From contig JAJAGP010000082.1 of NCBI GenBank assembly GCA_025084515.1, positions 806,001 through 870,000 of the forward strand: a DNA stretch of 64,000 bases, written 5' to 3'. Under the pieces are notes generated by a model. The model was not told the origin of the DNA, searched no databases, and saw nothing but the letters and a program-made list of their open reading frames with translations. The DNA is from Ancistrus triradiatus (lineage: Eukaryota > Chordata > Actinopteri > Siluriformes > Loricariidae). Shown one piece after another: positions 1 to 9,360 of the stretch (the stretch's first letter is position 1; each line of letters begins with the position of its first letter). Made by a program: the position numbers and the translations under genes.

Positions 1-811
1 AAAGGATATTGTAGCATTTATCAAATAAAACCCCTGTTAGCAACAGCTGTAAGTCAAATCAATCTGTTGAGGGTCCATGTGCTATTTATATGGTGCAGTG
101 AGTTACCATAACCCATTGTATCCTCTGGTTCAGCAGAGTAATTGTTATGTCATTTTAGTTTTAGGCTCTGCTACTTGAGCGCCCCTGCTATGTTGCCATA
201 AAAGAGCAACGTGGGGTATTAATGGCTGTACCTCATCCAAATAGTTTCTTTCACTTCCTTGGAAGAGGACCAAGCCATTCGTTATTTTAATGGGTGTCAA
301 ATTTGTTTTCCAAATCTACTAAAAGGTTATCGTTGTTACATGTGGACAAGCACTTGTATCTGAATCAATGTTAACTTTGTTACCAGGGTAATTTACTGCT
401 CTCCTCTGACCGCAGTGCACAAATTTAATCGCAGTCTTTTTTTTTTTTTTTTTACAAAAAAAAATCCCAAAGGTGAAGCAGATTTATGGCCTCGACATGA
501 CTTTGATTAACAAAAAAGAGGAAAAGCAATTGAGGGTGATTTACAGAATTCCAATCACTGCATGAAATTCACATTGCTGGTGCACAAACTGTATTTTAGT
601 CATTGCAAGTCTGTCAGAGAGTGGATTATGCGTCTTTCACTCCATGGGCAGTATTACACTGTATATTTGATCACAGTGTCCAGGGATTTCTGAAGCTCAG
701 TTGACATGTTCTGAAGCCTTTACAAAGTGGAAACTAAATCTTGTAAGGAGGCTTCCCACAGCATGCCTTATTACCTCTTATAGCCCTAGTTTTATCATAT
801 AACTTTTCAAA
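1..811. other. Unique AT-rich sequence, no gene seen
   Basis: No recognisable coding or repeat family is visible here. A poly-T run followed by a poly-A run sits near 437-472. Neither strand carries an open frame with a recognisable product. Confidence 0.5.
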
Positions 812-1031
812 TACAGTGGTGTGAAAAAGTGTTTGCCCCCTTCCTGATTTCCTATTTTTCTGCATGTTTGTCACACTTAAGTGTTTCGGAACATCACACC
901 AATTTAAATATTAGTCAAAGACAACACAAGTAAACACAAAATGCAGTTTTTAAATGAAAGTGTTTATTATTAAGTTAGAAAAAAATCCAAGCCTACATGG
1001 CCCTGCGTGAAAAAGGGATTGCGCCCTAAAC

Positions 1032-2232
1032 CTAATAACTGGTTGGGCCACCCTTAGCACCAACAACTGCAACCAAGCGTTTGTGATAACTTGCAATGAG
1101 TCTTTTACAGCATTGTGGAGGAATTCTGGCCACTCATCTTAGCAGAATTGTTGTAGTTCAGCCACATTGGAGAGTTTTCGAGAATGAACGGCCTTTTTAA
1201 GGTCATGCCACAGCATCTCAATAGGATTCAGGTCAGGACTTTGACTAGGCCACTCCAAAGTCTTCATTTTGTTTTTCTTCAGCCATTCAGAGGTGGACTT
1301 GCTGGTGTATTCTGGATCATTTTCCTGCTGCAGAACCCAAGTTTGTTTCAGCTTGAGGTCACGAACAGACGGCCGGACATTCTCCTTCAGGATTTTTTGG
1401 TAGACAGCAGAATTCATAGTTCCATTTACATTTACAGCATTTAGCAGACGCCCTTATCCAGAGCGACTTACAATTGGTACAGTCATACAATCCAATTGTG
1501 GGTTAAGGACCTTGCTCAAGGACCCAACAGTGGCAGCTTGGCAGAGGTGGGATTTGAACCCTGAGCTAGGCTACCACAGTCCCACAGTCCCAGCTACCAC
1601 AGTTCCATTTATCACAACAAGTCTTCCATTTCCTGAAGCAGCAAAGCAGCCCCAGACCATCACACTACCACCACCATATTTTACTGTTGCTATAATGTTC
1701 TTTTTCTGAAATGCTGTGTTACTTTTACGCCAGATGTAATGGGGGACACACCTTCCAAAGAGTTTAATTTTTGTCTCGTCAGTCCACAGAATTTTTTCCC
1801 AAAAGTCTTGGGGATCATCAAGATGTGTTCTGGAAAAATTGAGATGAGCTTTAATGTTCTTTTTTCTCAGCAGTAGTTTTTGTCTTGGAACTCTGCCATG
1901 CAGGCCATTTTTGCCCAGTCTCTTTCTTATGCTAGAGACATAAACACTGACCTTAACTGAGGCAAGTGAGGCCTGCAGTTCTTTGGATGTTGTTGTGGGG
2001 TCTTTTGCGACCTCTTGGATGAGTTATCGCTGCGCTCTTAAGGTAATTAAGGCCGGCCACTCCTGGGAAGGTTCACCACTGTTCCATGTCTTCACCATTT
2101 GTGGATAATGGATCTCACTGTGGTTCGCTGGAGTCCCAAAGCCTTAGAAATGGCTTTATAACCCTTTCCAGACTGATAGATCTCAATTACTTTCTTTCTC
2201 AAGTGTTCCTGAATTTATTTGGATATTGGCAT
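1032..2232 (-). pseudogene. Tc1 transposase relic (family A)
   Basis: This is the remains of a Tc1/mariner DDE transposase, the enzyme that binds the element's inverted repeats and cuts and pastes the DNA. The likely start is the ATG at 2230-2232, beginning MPISK and followed at once by an in-frame stop. A helix-turn-helix region is readable after it (RKKVIEIYQSGKGYKAISKA). The first catalytic Asp survives in WTDETKIKLFG (about 1755-1795). The second is changed: the motif reads QQENDPEYTS instead of QQDNDPKHTS, codon 1322-1324. The Glu region SPDLNPIEMLW is intact near 1215-1250. The frame slips near 1139, and the expected C-terminus (HKRLVAVVGAKGGPTSY) ends at 1032. A SINE splits the gene at 1429-1600. 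It cannot make active enzyme. Confidence 0.9.
1429..1600 (-). mobile_element. tRNA-headed SINE-like repeat (family S1) inside Tc1 family A
   Basis: Read on the minus strand, it has a tRNA-like head and the S1 tail gtcgctctggataagggcgtctgctaaatgctgtaaatg (positions about 1430-1470). The consensus head is seen better in other copies (for example 32145). An 11-bp duplication agttccattta flanks it (1418-1428 and 1601-1611), which marks a true retroposition into the transposase gene. Confidence 0.92.
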
Positions 2233-2579
2233 GATGTGTAGCTTTTAAGGATCTTTTGGTGAACTTTGTCAGGAAGGTCCTATTTAATTGATGTCCTGAT
2301 TGAGAACAGGTGTGGCAATAATCAGGCCTGGGTGTGGCTAGAGACAGTGACCTCAGGTGTGATAGACCATAGTTAAGTTATGTTTTGACAAGGGCGGGCA
2401 ATAACTTTTTCACACAGGACCATGGAATTTGAGTTTTTTTCTCCCTTAAGAATAAAACACTTAAGTGTGACAAACATGCAAAAAAAATAGGAACTCAGGA
2501 AGGGGGCAAACACTTTTTCACACCACTGTATACTGTATATCCAGCATCATGGATGTTTTGACGAATTGCCTCTAACGTA

Positions 2580-3293
2580 GCTGTTAGAAGGTGTTGGGAG
2601 CAGTGGTTCTGTGAGGACATGGCGTACAGGGTCTGGACAGCCGAGATAGACCACTAGTAGAGAGGATTGTTTGATCCACCGACAAGCACAGGCAGCTCCC
2701 AGTTTTTTTGTCCTCCAACCAGACACAGGTGGCACCTTCACAATACACCTGTTTCTGCATAGACCATTTCCAGGTTCTTAGCAGGAGGAAATTTGTTGTC
2801 ACGGTGCCCATTACTGACAGCCAGCCACCATCACCTTTGTTTGCAGTGGTGTCGTGAACAAGAAACCTGCACTGCTATGAACTAGAATCGTCTTTAGCAA
2901 TAAATCCAGGTTCTGTTTGGGATCAGACAACAGTTGAGTTTGAGTATGGAGGCTTTACAGTGAGTGCTTCAATCTTGCCTTTGCTGTGGAGCAACACACT
3001 GCCCCAACTCCTGGTGTGATGATCTGGGGCCAGTGATATGAGGGACACTAACAAGTCAGCGATACATGCAGGACAGCCTGCGGCTACATGTGTTGTCTGT
3101 CATGGCATGGCTTCTAACTGCCATTTTTTAGCACAATAATGTTCACCTGGTCTGCCTGGTCGCCACATTTATCAGCAATCAAGCATTTATGTTGCCAAAT
3201 GTGCCTTCGGATACCATACGGAACCAGTACGCCTCCTTGCCCAACCATATCTCAACTTGTATCCAGGCTAGCGGTGGCCCAGCAGGGTACTAG
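2580..3293 (+). pseudogene. Degenerate Tc1/mariner transposase, a different family
   Basis: Scattered fragments in changing plus-strand frames match the style of a Tc1-like DDE transposase. They include a stretch around HRQLPVFLSSNQTQVAP (about 2680-2735), a GVMIWG motif followed by stop and YEGH (about 3016-3050), HNNVHL before the Glu region (about 3133), and a C-terminus ending IQASGGPAGY then stop at 3291-3293. Stops and shifts occur throughout, and no inverted repeats could be paired. The family differs from the elements on either side, and the strong decay suggests an older insertion. Assignment to Tc1/mariner rests on motif style only. Confidence 0.6.
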
Positions 3294-3462
3294 AGCCTCC
3301 CTTTATTTGTACAGTTTTCCCCCAATAAACTTGCGCCATCATTACATTCACACAAAGTTTCATGGGATTCTAACAACTCCTTCTTGGTGAGGTTTTTTCA
3401 TATCAATAAATATGTACTGTATATATACTCACATATACATATATTACTATTCCCTATATTCT

Positions 3463-3662
3463 ACATTTACATTTACAGCATTTAGCAGACGCCCTTATCC
3501 AGAGCGACTTACAATTGATGAAACAGTCTTACAATCCAAACAATTGAGGGTTAAGGGCCTTGCTCAAGGACCCAACAGTGGCAGCTTGGCTGAGGTGGGA
3601 TTTGAACCCTGGACCTTCTGGTCCATAGTCCTGCAGCTTAACCACTAGGCCACCACAGTCCC
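3463..3662 (-). mobile_element. SINE-like repeat S1, near full length
   Basis: Minus-strand copy. On that strand the order is an A-box-like segment, a B box (ggttcaaatcc), a body with ccactgttgggtccttgagcaaggcccttaac, and the gtaagtcgctctggataagggcgtctgctaaatgctgtaaatg tail. The tail resembles those shared with L2-type LINEs in fish (recalled). Confidence 0.88.
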
Positions 3663-5564
3663 TGAGTATGGTTTGACAACATGAACAGCACACAACATAA
3701 AAGTACCTAATTGTTTTTCTTTACTAAAAAGGAACTGTTCCAGAATTTCATAGTGTTTTGTGTTTCTTGAATTATTACAATGCAATAAAAAGTCAAATAT
3801 GAGCAAGCAAAAATGAAATTAATTGTGATTAAATGCTTGAATCAGTTGACAGAACTAGTTTTTATTAATGATGTTTTTAATAAAAATTGGAAAAAAAAGG
3901 GATTTGACATGCCTTTGCATAGGGGAAACAAAGCGGTGCGAGGACACATTCAGTAGCGTGTCTTATTCCTTCTGATGGCCCCAGTGCCAGCCGTTATGAC
4001 AGCACCGAGCGCTGTGTGTAGTAGAGATGACACAGGATAAACAGAGAAGGAGTGAGGGCAATAGAGGGTGAGAGAGTTAAGAGATCTCATTTTTCTCCTG
4101 CAAGTTATCTTTATTGAATAAAATGTCTCCTATTAAGATGGATACCGCAAACAGTCTTTTGTTTACACAATAACTGTAAAGGGAGGAAGAATTCTCACAT
4201 TCTGCACAGGCAATTTATTATTAATAAGTACATCAGTGCTGCTGAGCTGTCCCACAGACCGCAGCAGGCATGGATGGAACATTTATCAAACATACACAAA
4301 TAACCCACTACACAAGATACACTGCTTCCAATATTAAGTAACAAAAGATAAATGTGTCAAACTGTATAAGAAGTTCTTTTGATAGCTATAACGCTACTCA
4401 GAGGCCCTCACATGTCCGTTTCAGGAAAATGATTTATCAAAAGGCAGCAGTATAAAGTATTCAGTCAATAGGGTCAGCTGATGGATATGTTCGTTGAGCC
4501 CACACGCCACAACTCTCGTGTAATAACAGACACGTAATTACAGTTGGAATTGCGTCGACTCAGTACCGAGCTGTTATAAAGATAAATGTTGTTCATTACT
4601 CTCTGTGACGACCCCGGTGACAGAATATCAACCAAGTCCAGCCCTGCTCTGCTGTGTGCGTCTGGGAGGGGTATCCACCTGAGGCCATCCTCATCTACAG
4701 CTCTCTATTCTAAGCCTGAAATCCAATCCCAAATCGCTGCCTTCCTAATTAATGACCATAATGGAGAGAGGTGCTCCATGTACGTGGGCTGCCAATAGTG
4801 TTCCCAGATACTGTCCCTCCCAGAGCAGACATTTTCTCCATGTGGAGGAGGCTCTGGTAGGAAACAGATGGGATTGACAGCTTTAACAGCCACCAACACA
4901 CTAGCTTCCATTTTAGAGCCTGCTATTGGATTTCGGCCTGCACATATCAGCACCGACACATGTAGATAGGCTAGCTGCATCTAAGGGCAGAAATGAAATC
5001 AATACTACAGACTTCTCAACAAGTCTTACTACATTACAGCAACTCCAGCAAGGCCATCTGCCCCGGTCTCAAGAGTAGCCTTGCTGCGTGTAGCTTTGCT
5101 GTCAGTAATGCCTCTCTTATTTGGTTAACACTAATCAACCGCAGCAAAACACAGCAAATCCTGTAGCCTTAACCTGATTTTTTTTCATTTGGGGCAGTGG
5201 GAACATCTGTCCCTCCAAAAGGACCGAGTGGTGTAAGGGCTTGGATCACCTACGCAATACCGCTGTGCTGACTGTGTGAGTCTTATTGCTTATGGCAGAT
5301 GGTCCCTAATGTGAGATGGACAGTTATTAGATTTGGAGTTATACTCCAATGTGTAGAAGCTCCGGAAATCATACTTGTATCTCTCAGCTGAACCATAACA
5401 TGCACTTATTCGCCCTTTTACCATCAAATATGCTGGTATTAACACTCCTTCTGTATCTTGTCCCGGAATATAATTCACCATTTGTACTGAGTGAAGCAGC
5501 CTTTAACCAATGCAAATCTATTTACAACTGGATTATACTAGCACTTTTAAATAGCAACTAAAAC
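3663..5564. other. Unique sequence, no gene seen
   Basis: No repeat family or coding signature was recognised. The short open frames near 4586-4980 and 5290-5560 lie on opposite strands over each other and resemble no known protein. GC content rises somewhat between 4600 and 5100. Confidence 0.45.
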
Positions 5565-5567
5565 AGA

Positions 5568-5812
5568 CATGCTCGGGTGGCACAGCGATCTAATACGCTA
5601 ACCCACCACTGCAGGAACCCAGGAATTTCTGGCAGTGCCTTCTGGTTGAGTCTCGAATGCAGACACAATTGGCTGTATCTGAGAAAGGAGAGACCAGTTG
5701 GGAGATCATCCCCCCGGAGCTGGCGTCCCCTCCAGGGCATGCTTATGTCTGCACTCTGCGTTCCCTGGGGATAGTCGTCAAAGCCCCTGCAACTCGGAGA
5801 AAAGGGGGTTAA
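5568..5812 (+). mobile_element. tRNA-headed SINE-like repeat (family S2)
   Basis: Starts gctcgggtggcacagcgatc, an A-box-like stretch, and carries ggttgagtctcgaatgcag as a weak B-box-like segment. The body is followed by ggggttaataaa. A diverged second copy lies in reverse at 51466-51726. Two copies sharing the gctcgggtggyrca start and the tctggcag...gcagacayrrttggctgtatctsag core support an interspersed family. Confidence 0.65.
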
Positions 5813-5999
5813 TAAAGTGAAACAAGGCAGGTTGGAGTTGTCTTTATTGAAATGTCATCTGAGTACATGATTATGTCTGTGATGCGACCAATCAGATCAC
5901 AGAAGGGGCGTGGTTAGAATAACTTCGAATGCAGTGAACAACGCTCTTTACCTCGAAAGCAAACAGCAACATGTAAACTTGCTGTTAGAGTTGCACGTA

Positions 6000-7541
6000 C
6001 AGTGGTGCTTGAAAGTTTGTGAACCCTTTAGAATTTTCTATATTTCTGCATACATATGACTTAAAACATCATCAGATTTTCCCACAAGTCCTAACAGTAG
6101 ATAAAGAGAACCCAGTTAAACAAATGAGACAAAAAAATTATACTTTGTCATTTATTTATTGAGGAAAATCATCCATTATTACATATTAGTGAGTGGCAAA
6201 CGTATGTGAACCTCTGCTTTCAGTATCTGGTGTGACCTCCCCTGTGCAGGAATAACTGCAACTAAACGTTTCCTGTAACTGCTGATCAGTCCTGCATGCC
6301 GGCTTGGAGTAATTTTAGCCCATTCCTCTGTACAGAACAGCTTCAACTCTGGGATGTTGGTGGGTTTCCTCACATTAGCTGCTCGCTTCAGGTCCTTCCA
6401 CAACATTTCCATTGGATTAAGGTCAGGACTTTGACTTGGCCATTCCAAAACATGAACTTTATTCTTCTTTAACCATTCTTTGGTAGAACGACTTGTGTGC
6501 TTAGGGTCGTTGTCTTGCTGCATGACCCACCTTCTCTTGAGATTCCAGTTCATGGACAGATGTCCTGATATTTTCCTTTAGAATTCTCTGATATAATTCA
6601 GAATTTATTGTTCCATCAATGATGGCAAGCCGTCCTGCCCAGATGCAGCAAAACAGGCCCAAACCATGATACTACCACCACCATGTTTCACAGATGGGAT
6701 CTTATAAGGTTCCTATGCTGGTATGCAATGTTTTTTTTGTCCAAACATAATGCTTTTCTTTTAAACCAAAAAGCTCTATGCTGGTCTCATCCATCCATAA
6801 AACATTCTTCCAATAGCCTTCTGGCTCGTCCACGTGATCTTTAGCAAACTGTAGATGAGCAGCCATGTTTTTTTTAGAGAGCAGTGGCTTTCTCCTTGCA
6901 ACCCTGCCATGCACCCCATTGTTGTTCAGTGTTCTTCTGATGGTGAACATAAACATTAGCCAATGTGAGAGAGGCCTTCAGTTGCTTAGAAGTTACCCTG
7001 GGGTCCTTTGTGACCTCACCAACTATTACATGCCTTGCTCTTGGAGTGATCTATTGGTCGACCACTCCTGGGGAGGATTGGTGGAGTACAAACTCTTTAG
7101 AGATGATTTTGTAACCTTTTCCAGCCTGATGAGCATCAACAACTCTTTTTCTGTGATCCTCAGAAATCTCCTTTGTTCGTGCCATGATACACTTCCACAA
7201 ACATGTGTTGTGAAGAGCAGACTTTGATAGATCCCTGTTCTTTAAATAAAACAGGGTGCCCACTCACACCTGATTGTCATCCCATTGATTGAAAACACCT
7301 GAATAATTTCACCTTCAAATTAACTGCTAATCCTAGAGATTCACATACTTTTGCCACTCACTAATATGTAATATTGGATGATTTTCCTCAATAAATAAAT
7401 GTATAGCATTTTTGTCTCATTTGTTTAACTGGGTTCTCTTTATCTACTTTTAGGTTTTGTGTGAAAATCTGACGATGTTTTAGGTCATATTTATGCAGAA
7501 ATATCAAAAATTCTAAAGGGATAATCTTTCCAGCACCACTG
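6000..7541 (-). mobile_element. Near-complete Tc1-like transposon (family B)
   Basis: Both ends carry inverted repeats with TA duplications (5998-5999 and 7542-7543). The outer end reads cagtggtgcttgaaagttt on the left; on the right it is diverged after the first 12 bases (cagtggtgctgg). The arms are about 215 bp each, with an inner motif around tattagtgagtggcaaa near 6184 and its inverse near 7350. At 1542 bp it has the normal full length of fish Tc1 elements. The transposase gene on the minus strand is broken. A second, deleted copy of the same family lies at 37316-38320. Confidence 0.95.
6179..7185 (-). pseudogene. Tc1 transposase pseudogene (family B)
   Basis: DDE transposase of the Tc1/mariner superfamily. 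The start is the ATG at 7183-7185 (MARTKEISEDHRKRVVDAHQ), leading into the first helix-turn-helix of the paired-like DNA-binding domain. A central block at 6702-6956 contains the first catalytic Asp (NVLWMDETSIELFG). A C-terminal block at 6179-6553 contains the second Asp (QQDNDPKHTS) and the Glu region (SPDLNPMEMLWKDL), ending RLPLTNM with a stop inside the left inverted arm. All three catalytic residues are readable, but the three blocks lie in different frames and stops fall between them. Length and order match a roughly 340-residue parent. The protein is dead, but the copy is among the least decayed here. Confidence 0.92.
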
Positions 7542-7543
7542 TA

Positions 7544-8696
7544 CCTTTATATTTAGCAGTTGTGTCATCGATTTGAGGGATAGTTGCTTGCTTTCGTGGC
7601 CATGAGCGTTTTTTGCCACAATTAAAGGTATTATAAACACATCCACACCATGTTATCCTTGGTCACTTCATAGAAACAATCGTAATACTGCTATTTAAGG
7701 ACACCAGGCTGTCACTGTTGAACCCATGGGCATGGCCCTTAAACATTCAGTGCTCAGCTCTGCACTATACTATCTACATCTACCACTCTGACTGAAATCA
7801 TCGTAAGTTCATAAATCAAAATGATCGAGTCAACAAGAAGATTGTCAAAAGAATTGGATCATGCAGCAACCTTTGTAATGCCTATATGAATGGATCACAT
7901 TTACAGATTAACTTCAGCCCCAAAAACAAAGCTCCAATAACTGCAACAAGCAAGTTACAATAACTTGCTGTATTCTGTAAGTGAAGTTCTAGCATTGTTT
8001 ACTCTTTATATCTTCTCGCAAAGAGCAGGGGGTGTCTATTATTCGTGGGCTGATTAGAGGATGACTGGTGTCCTATCTGTTTTCAACAGGACGAGCTTGA
8101 CAGCACACTACTCTCTCTAACTGGTGCCACTAAACTGTGCGAGGTGGTTTCAACCAGCGCATGCATGGCAGCATTTTCATTTCTTTCCCATTCAGTGTCG
8201 TGATGAAGAAGGCATTATGCTTTGCCGACAAAATACAGTGACAGGCATCTCCTGCTAAAAAAAGCACGCCATAGTGTTAAACCGTATGAAAGCAGGGGGT
8301 AAAGTCAGGGCTGAAGACATCTGTAGCAGCCCAATGCTATTTGATCTATAGCAGCACTGATAGAGTGGAATGATGTTTATAGCCAAGTTAAAAAAATGAC
8401 TGTCAATTAAAAGAATGACACAGAGAAAGCAAAGGTGCCTGAAACATGCAGGAATTTACCCAAAGCCTTCGACGATGGGATTAGATCAGGAGAAACATGC
8501 CATAGATGAATCAGTGTTTTGCTTTGACGGGTTTGGTTTGTGAAAAGAAAAAAATCGTATGGGACATTTTGTTATGGCTCACTCTAAAGGGCTGTTGCAG
8601 TAAAGCATTCATTTGGTAAACAGACAAGCAAACGTTGTGTCTACTTTCAGGGCACTGCAGTGCTTTACAACAACAACACTCGTTTTTCATGATGTA
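7544..8696. other. Unique sequence, no gene seen
   Basis: Mixed-composition sequence with no recognisable repeat or coding pattern on either strand. It is bounded by the Tc1 element ending at 7541 and a small TIR element starting at 8697. Confidence 0.45.
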
Positions 8697-9143
8697 CAGT
8701 ACGGCGCAAAAGGCCACCATTTGATTAGATATTCCATTGTTTTAGCAGTGACCATATATAATTATTTCAGGTCTCTTTATTAAAATGCAACCAGAAAATT
8801 CAGGAAATTTGTTTGTAGTATTAAAAAACTGAATAGAAATCAGTAAAAAACAGTTTCTATAAGCTATAGAGGCAAGTATTTAGTGTGACCTCCCATATAT
8901 TTGAGCAATAGCAGCATCTGGCCCTTCTACAGTCCGAAGAAGCTCAATGAGGATGGTGTTTTAGGGGTAGCAGCCAACAAAGTTCACAAAGATTGAAATG
9001 AAGATCAGGGGAAAAGTGTATTTCGAATGACGAATACAAGTTTAGAATTTTAGGGTATAATCATCAACAATATTTTATAGTATTTTCATTATACCATTGC
9101 TAAACCAAATATAATGGTGGCTCAAGACTTTTGCACAGCACTG
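8697..9143 (+). mobile_element. Small non-autonomous TIR element (family E)
   Basis: The left end, cagtacggcgcaaaaggcca, pairs with the inverse of the right end, tggctcaagacttttgcaca...gcactg, so TIRs of about 25-30 bp bound a 447-bp body. The left flank is TA; the right flank is diverged. The inner motif gaggtcacactaaatacttgcc (minus sense, about 8872-8893) recurs at 41920 and 55935 in two more copies. It has no coding capacity. It is likely a deleted Tc1-like element. Confidence 0.75.
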
Positions 9144-9229
9144 CAAGTCAGATGCTTACAATGACAGTTGAGAATTTTGTAAGCATACCTGTTTGTATAT
9201 TGATTTGGCTTATTTAAAGTCGCATTCAG

Positions 9230-9360
9230 CATCAATGGCTATTTACGACAGACACATGGTTACATCAAAACCTGGAGAAAACCCACGTGGACAAGGGGAG
9301 GGCATGCAAAATCCACACAGGCAGAGTCAAACCAGGGAAGTGCATATCTGTTTCAGTTAA
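9230..9360 (-). repeat. Fragment of tRNA-headed repeat family S3
   Basis: The segment gagaaaacccacgtggacaaggggagggcatgcaaaatccacacagg (about 9273-9320) is the reverse of the conserved body of family S3, which is seen forward at 45194-45484. Head and tail are missing. Confidence 0.6.

Larger units (their letters stand above)
814..2528 (-). mobile_element. Tc1-like transposon (family A), split by a SINE
   Basis: The ends are near-perfect inverted repeats starting cagtggtgtgaaaaagtg, with about 73 bp matching between 814-886 and 2456-2528. They are flanked by the TA duplication expected of Tc1/mariner (812-813 and 2529-2530). A second, internal copy of the motif (gtgaaaaag) near 1008 and 2410 gives the IR/DR arm layout of fish Tc1 elements. 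The left arm is about 215 bp, but the right arm is only about 138 bp because about 77 bp are missing. The element holds a minus-strand transposase relic and a SINE at 1429-1600. Without the SINE and one duplication copy it is about 1.53 kb, close to the normal length for this family. Confidence 0.93.

Noticed and set aside
5577..5774. Opposing frames at 5558-5774 as a gene
   Set aside because: They lie inside the S2 repeat and overlap on both strands.
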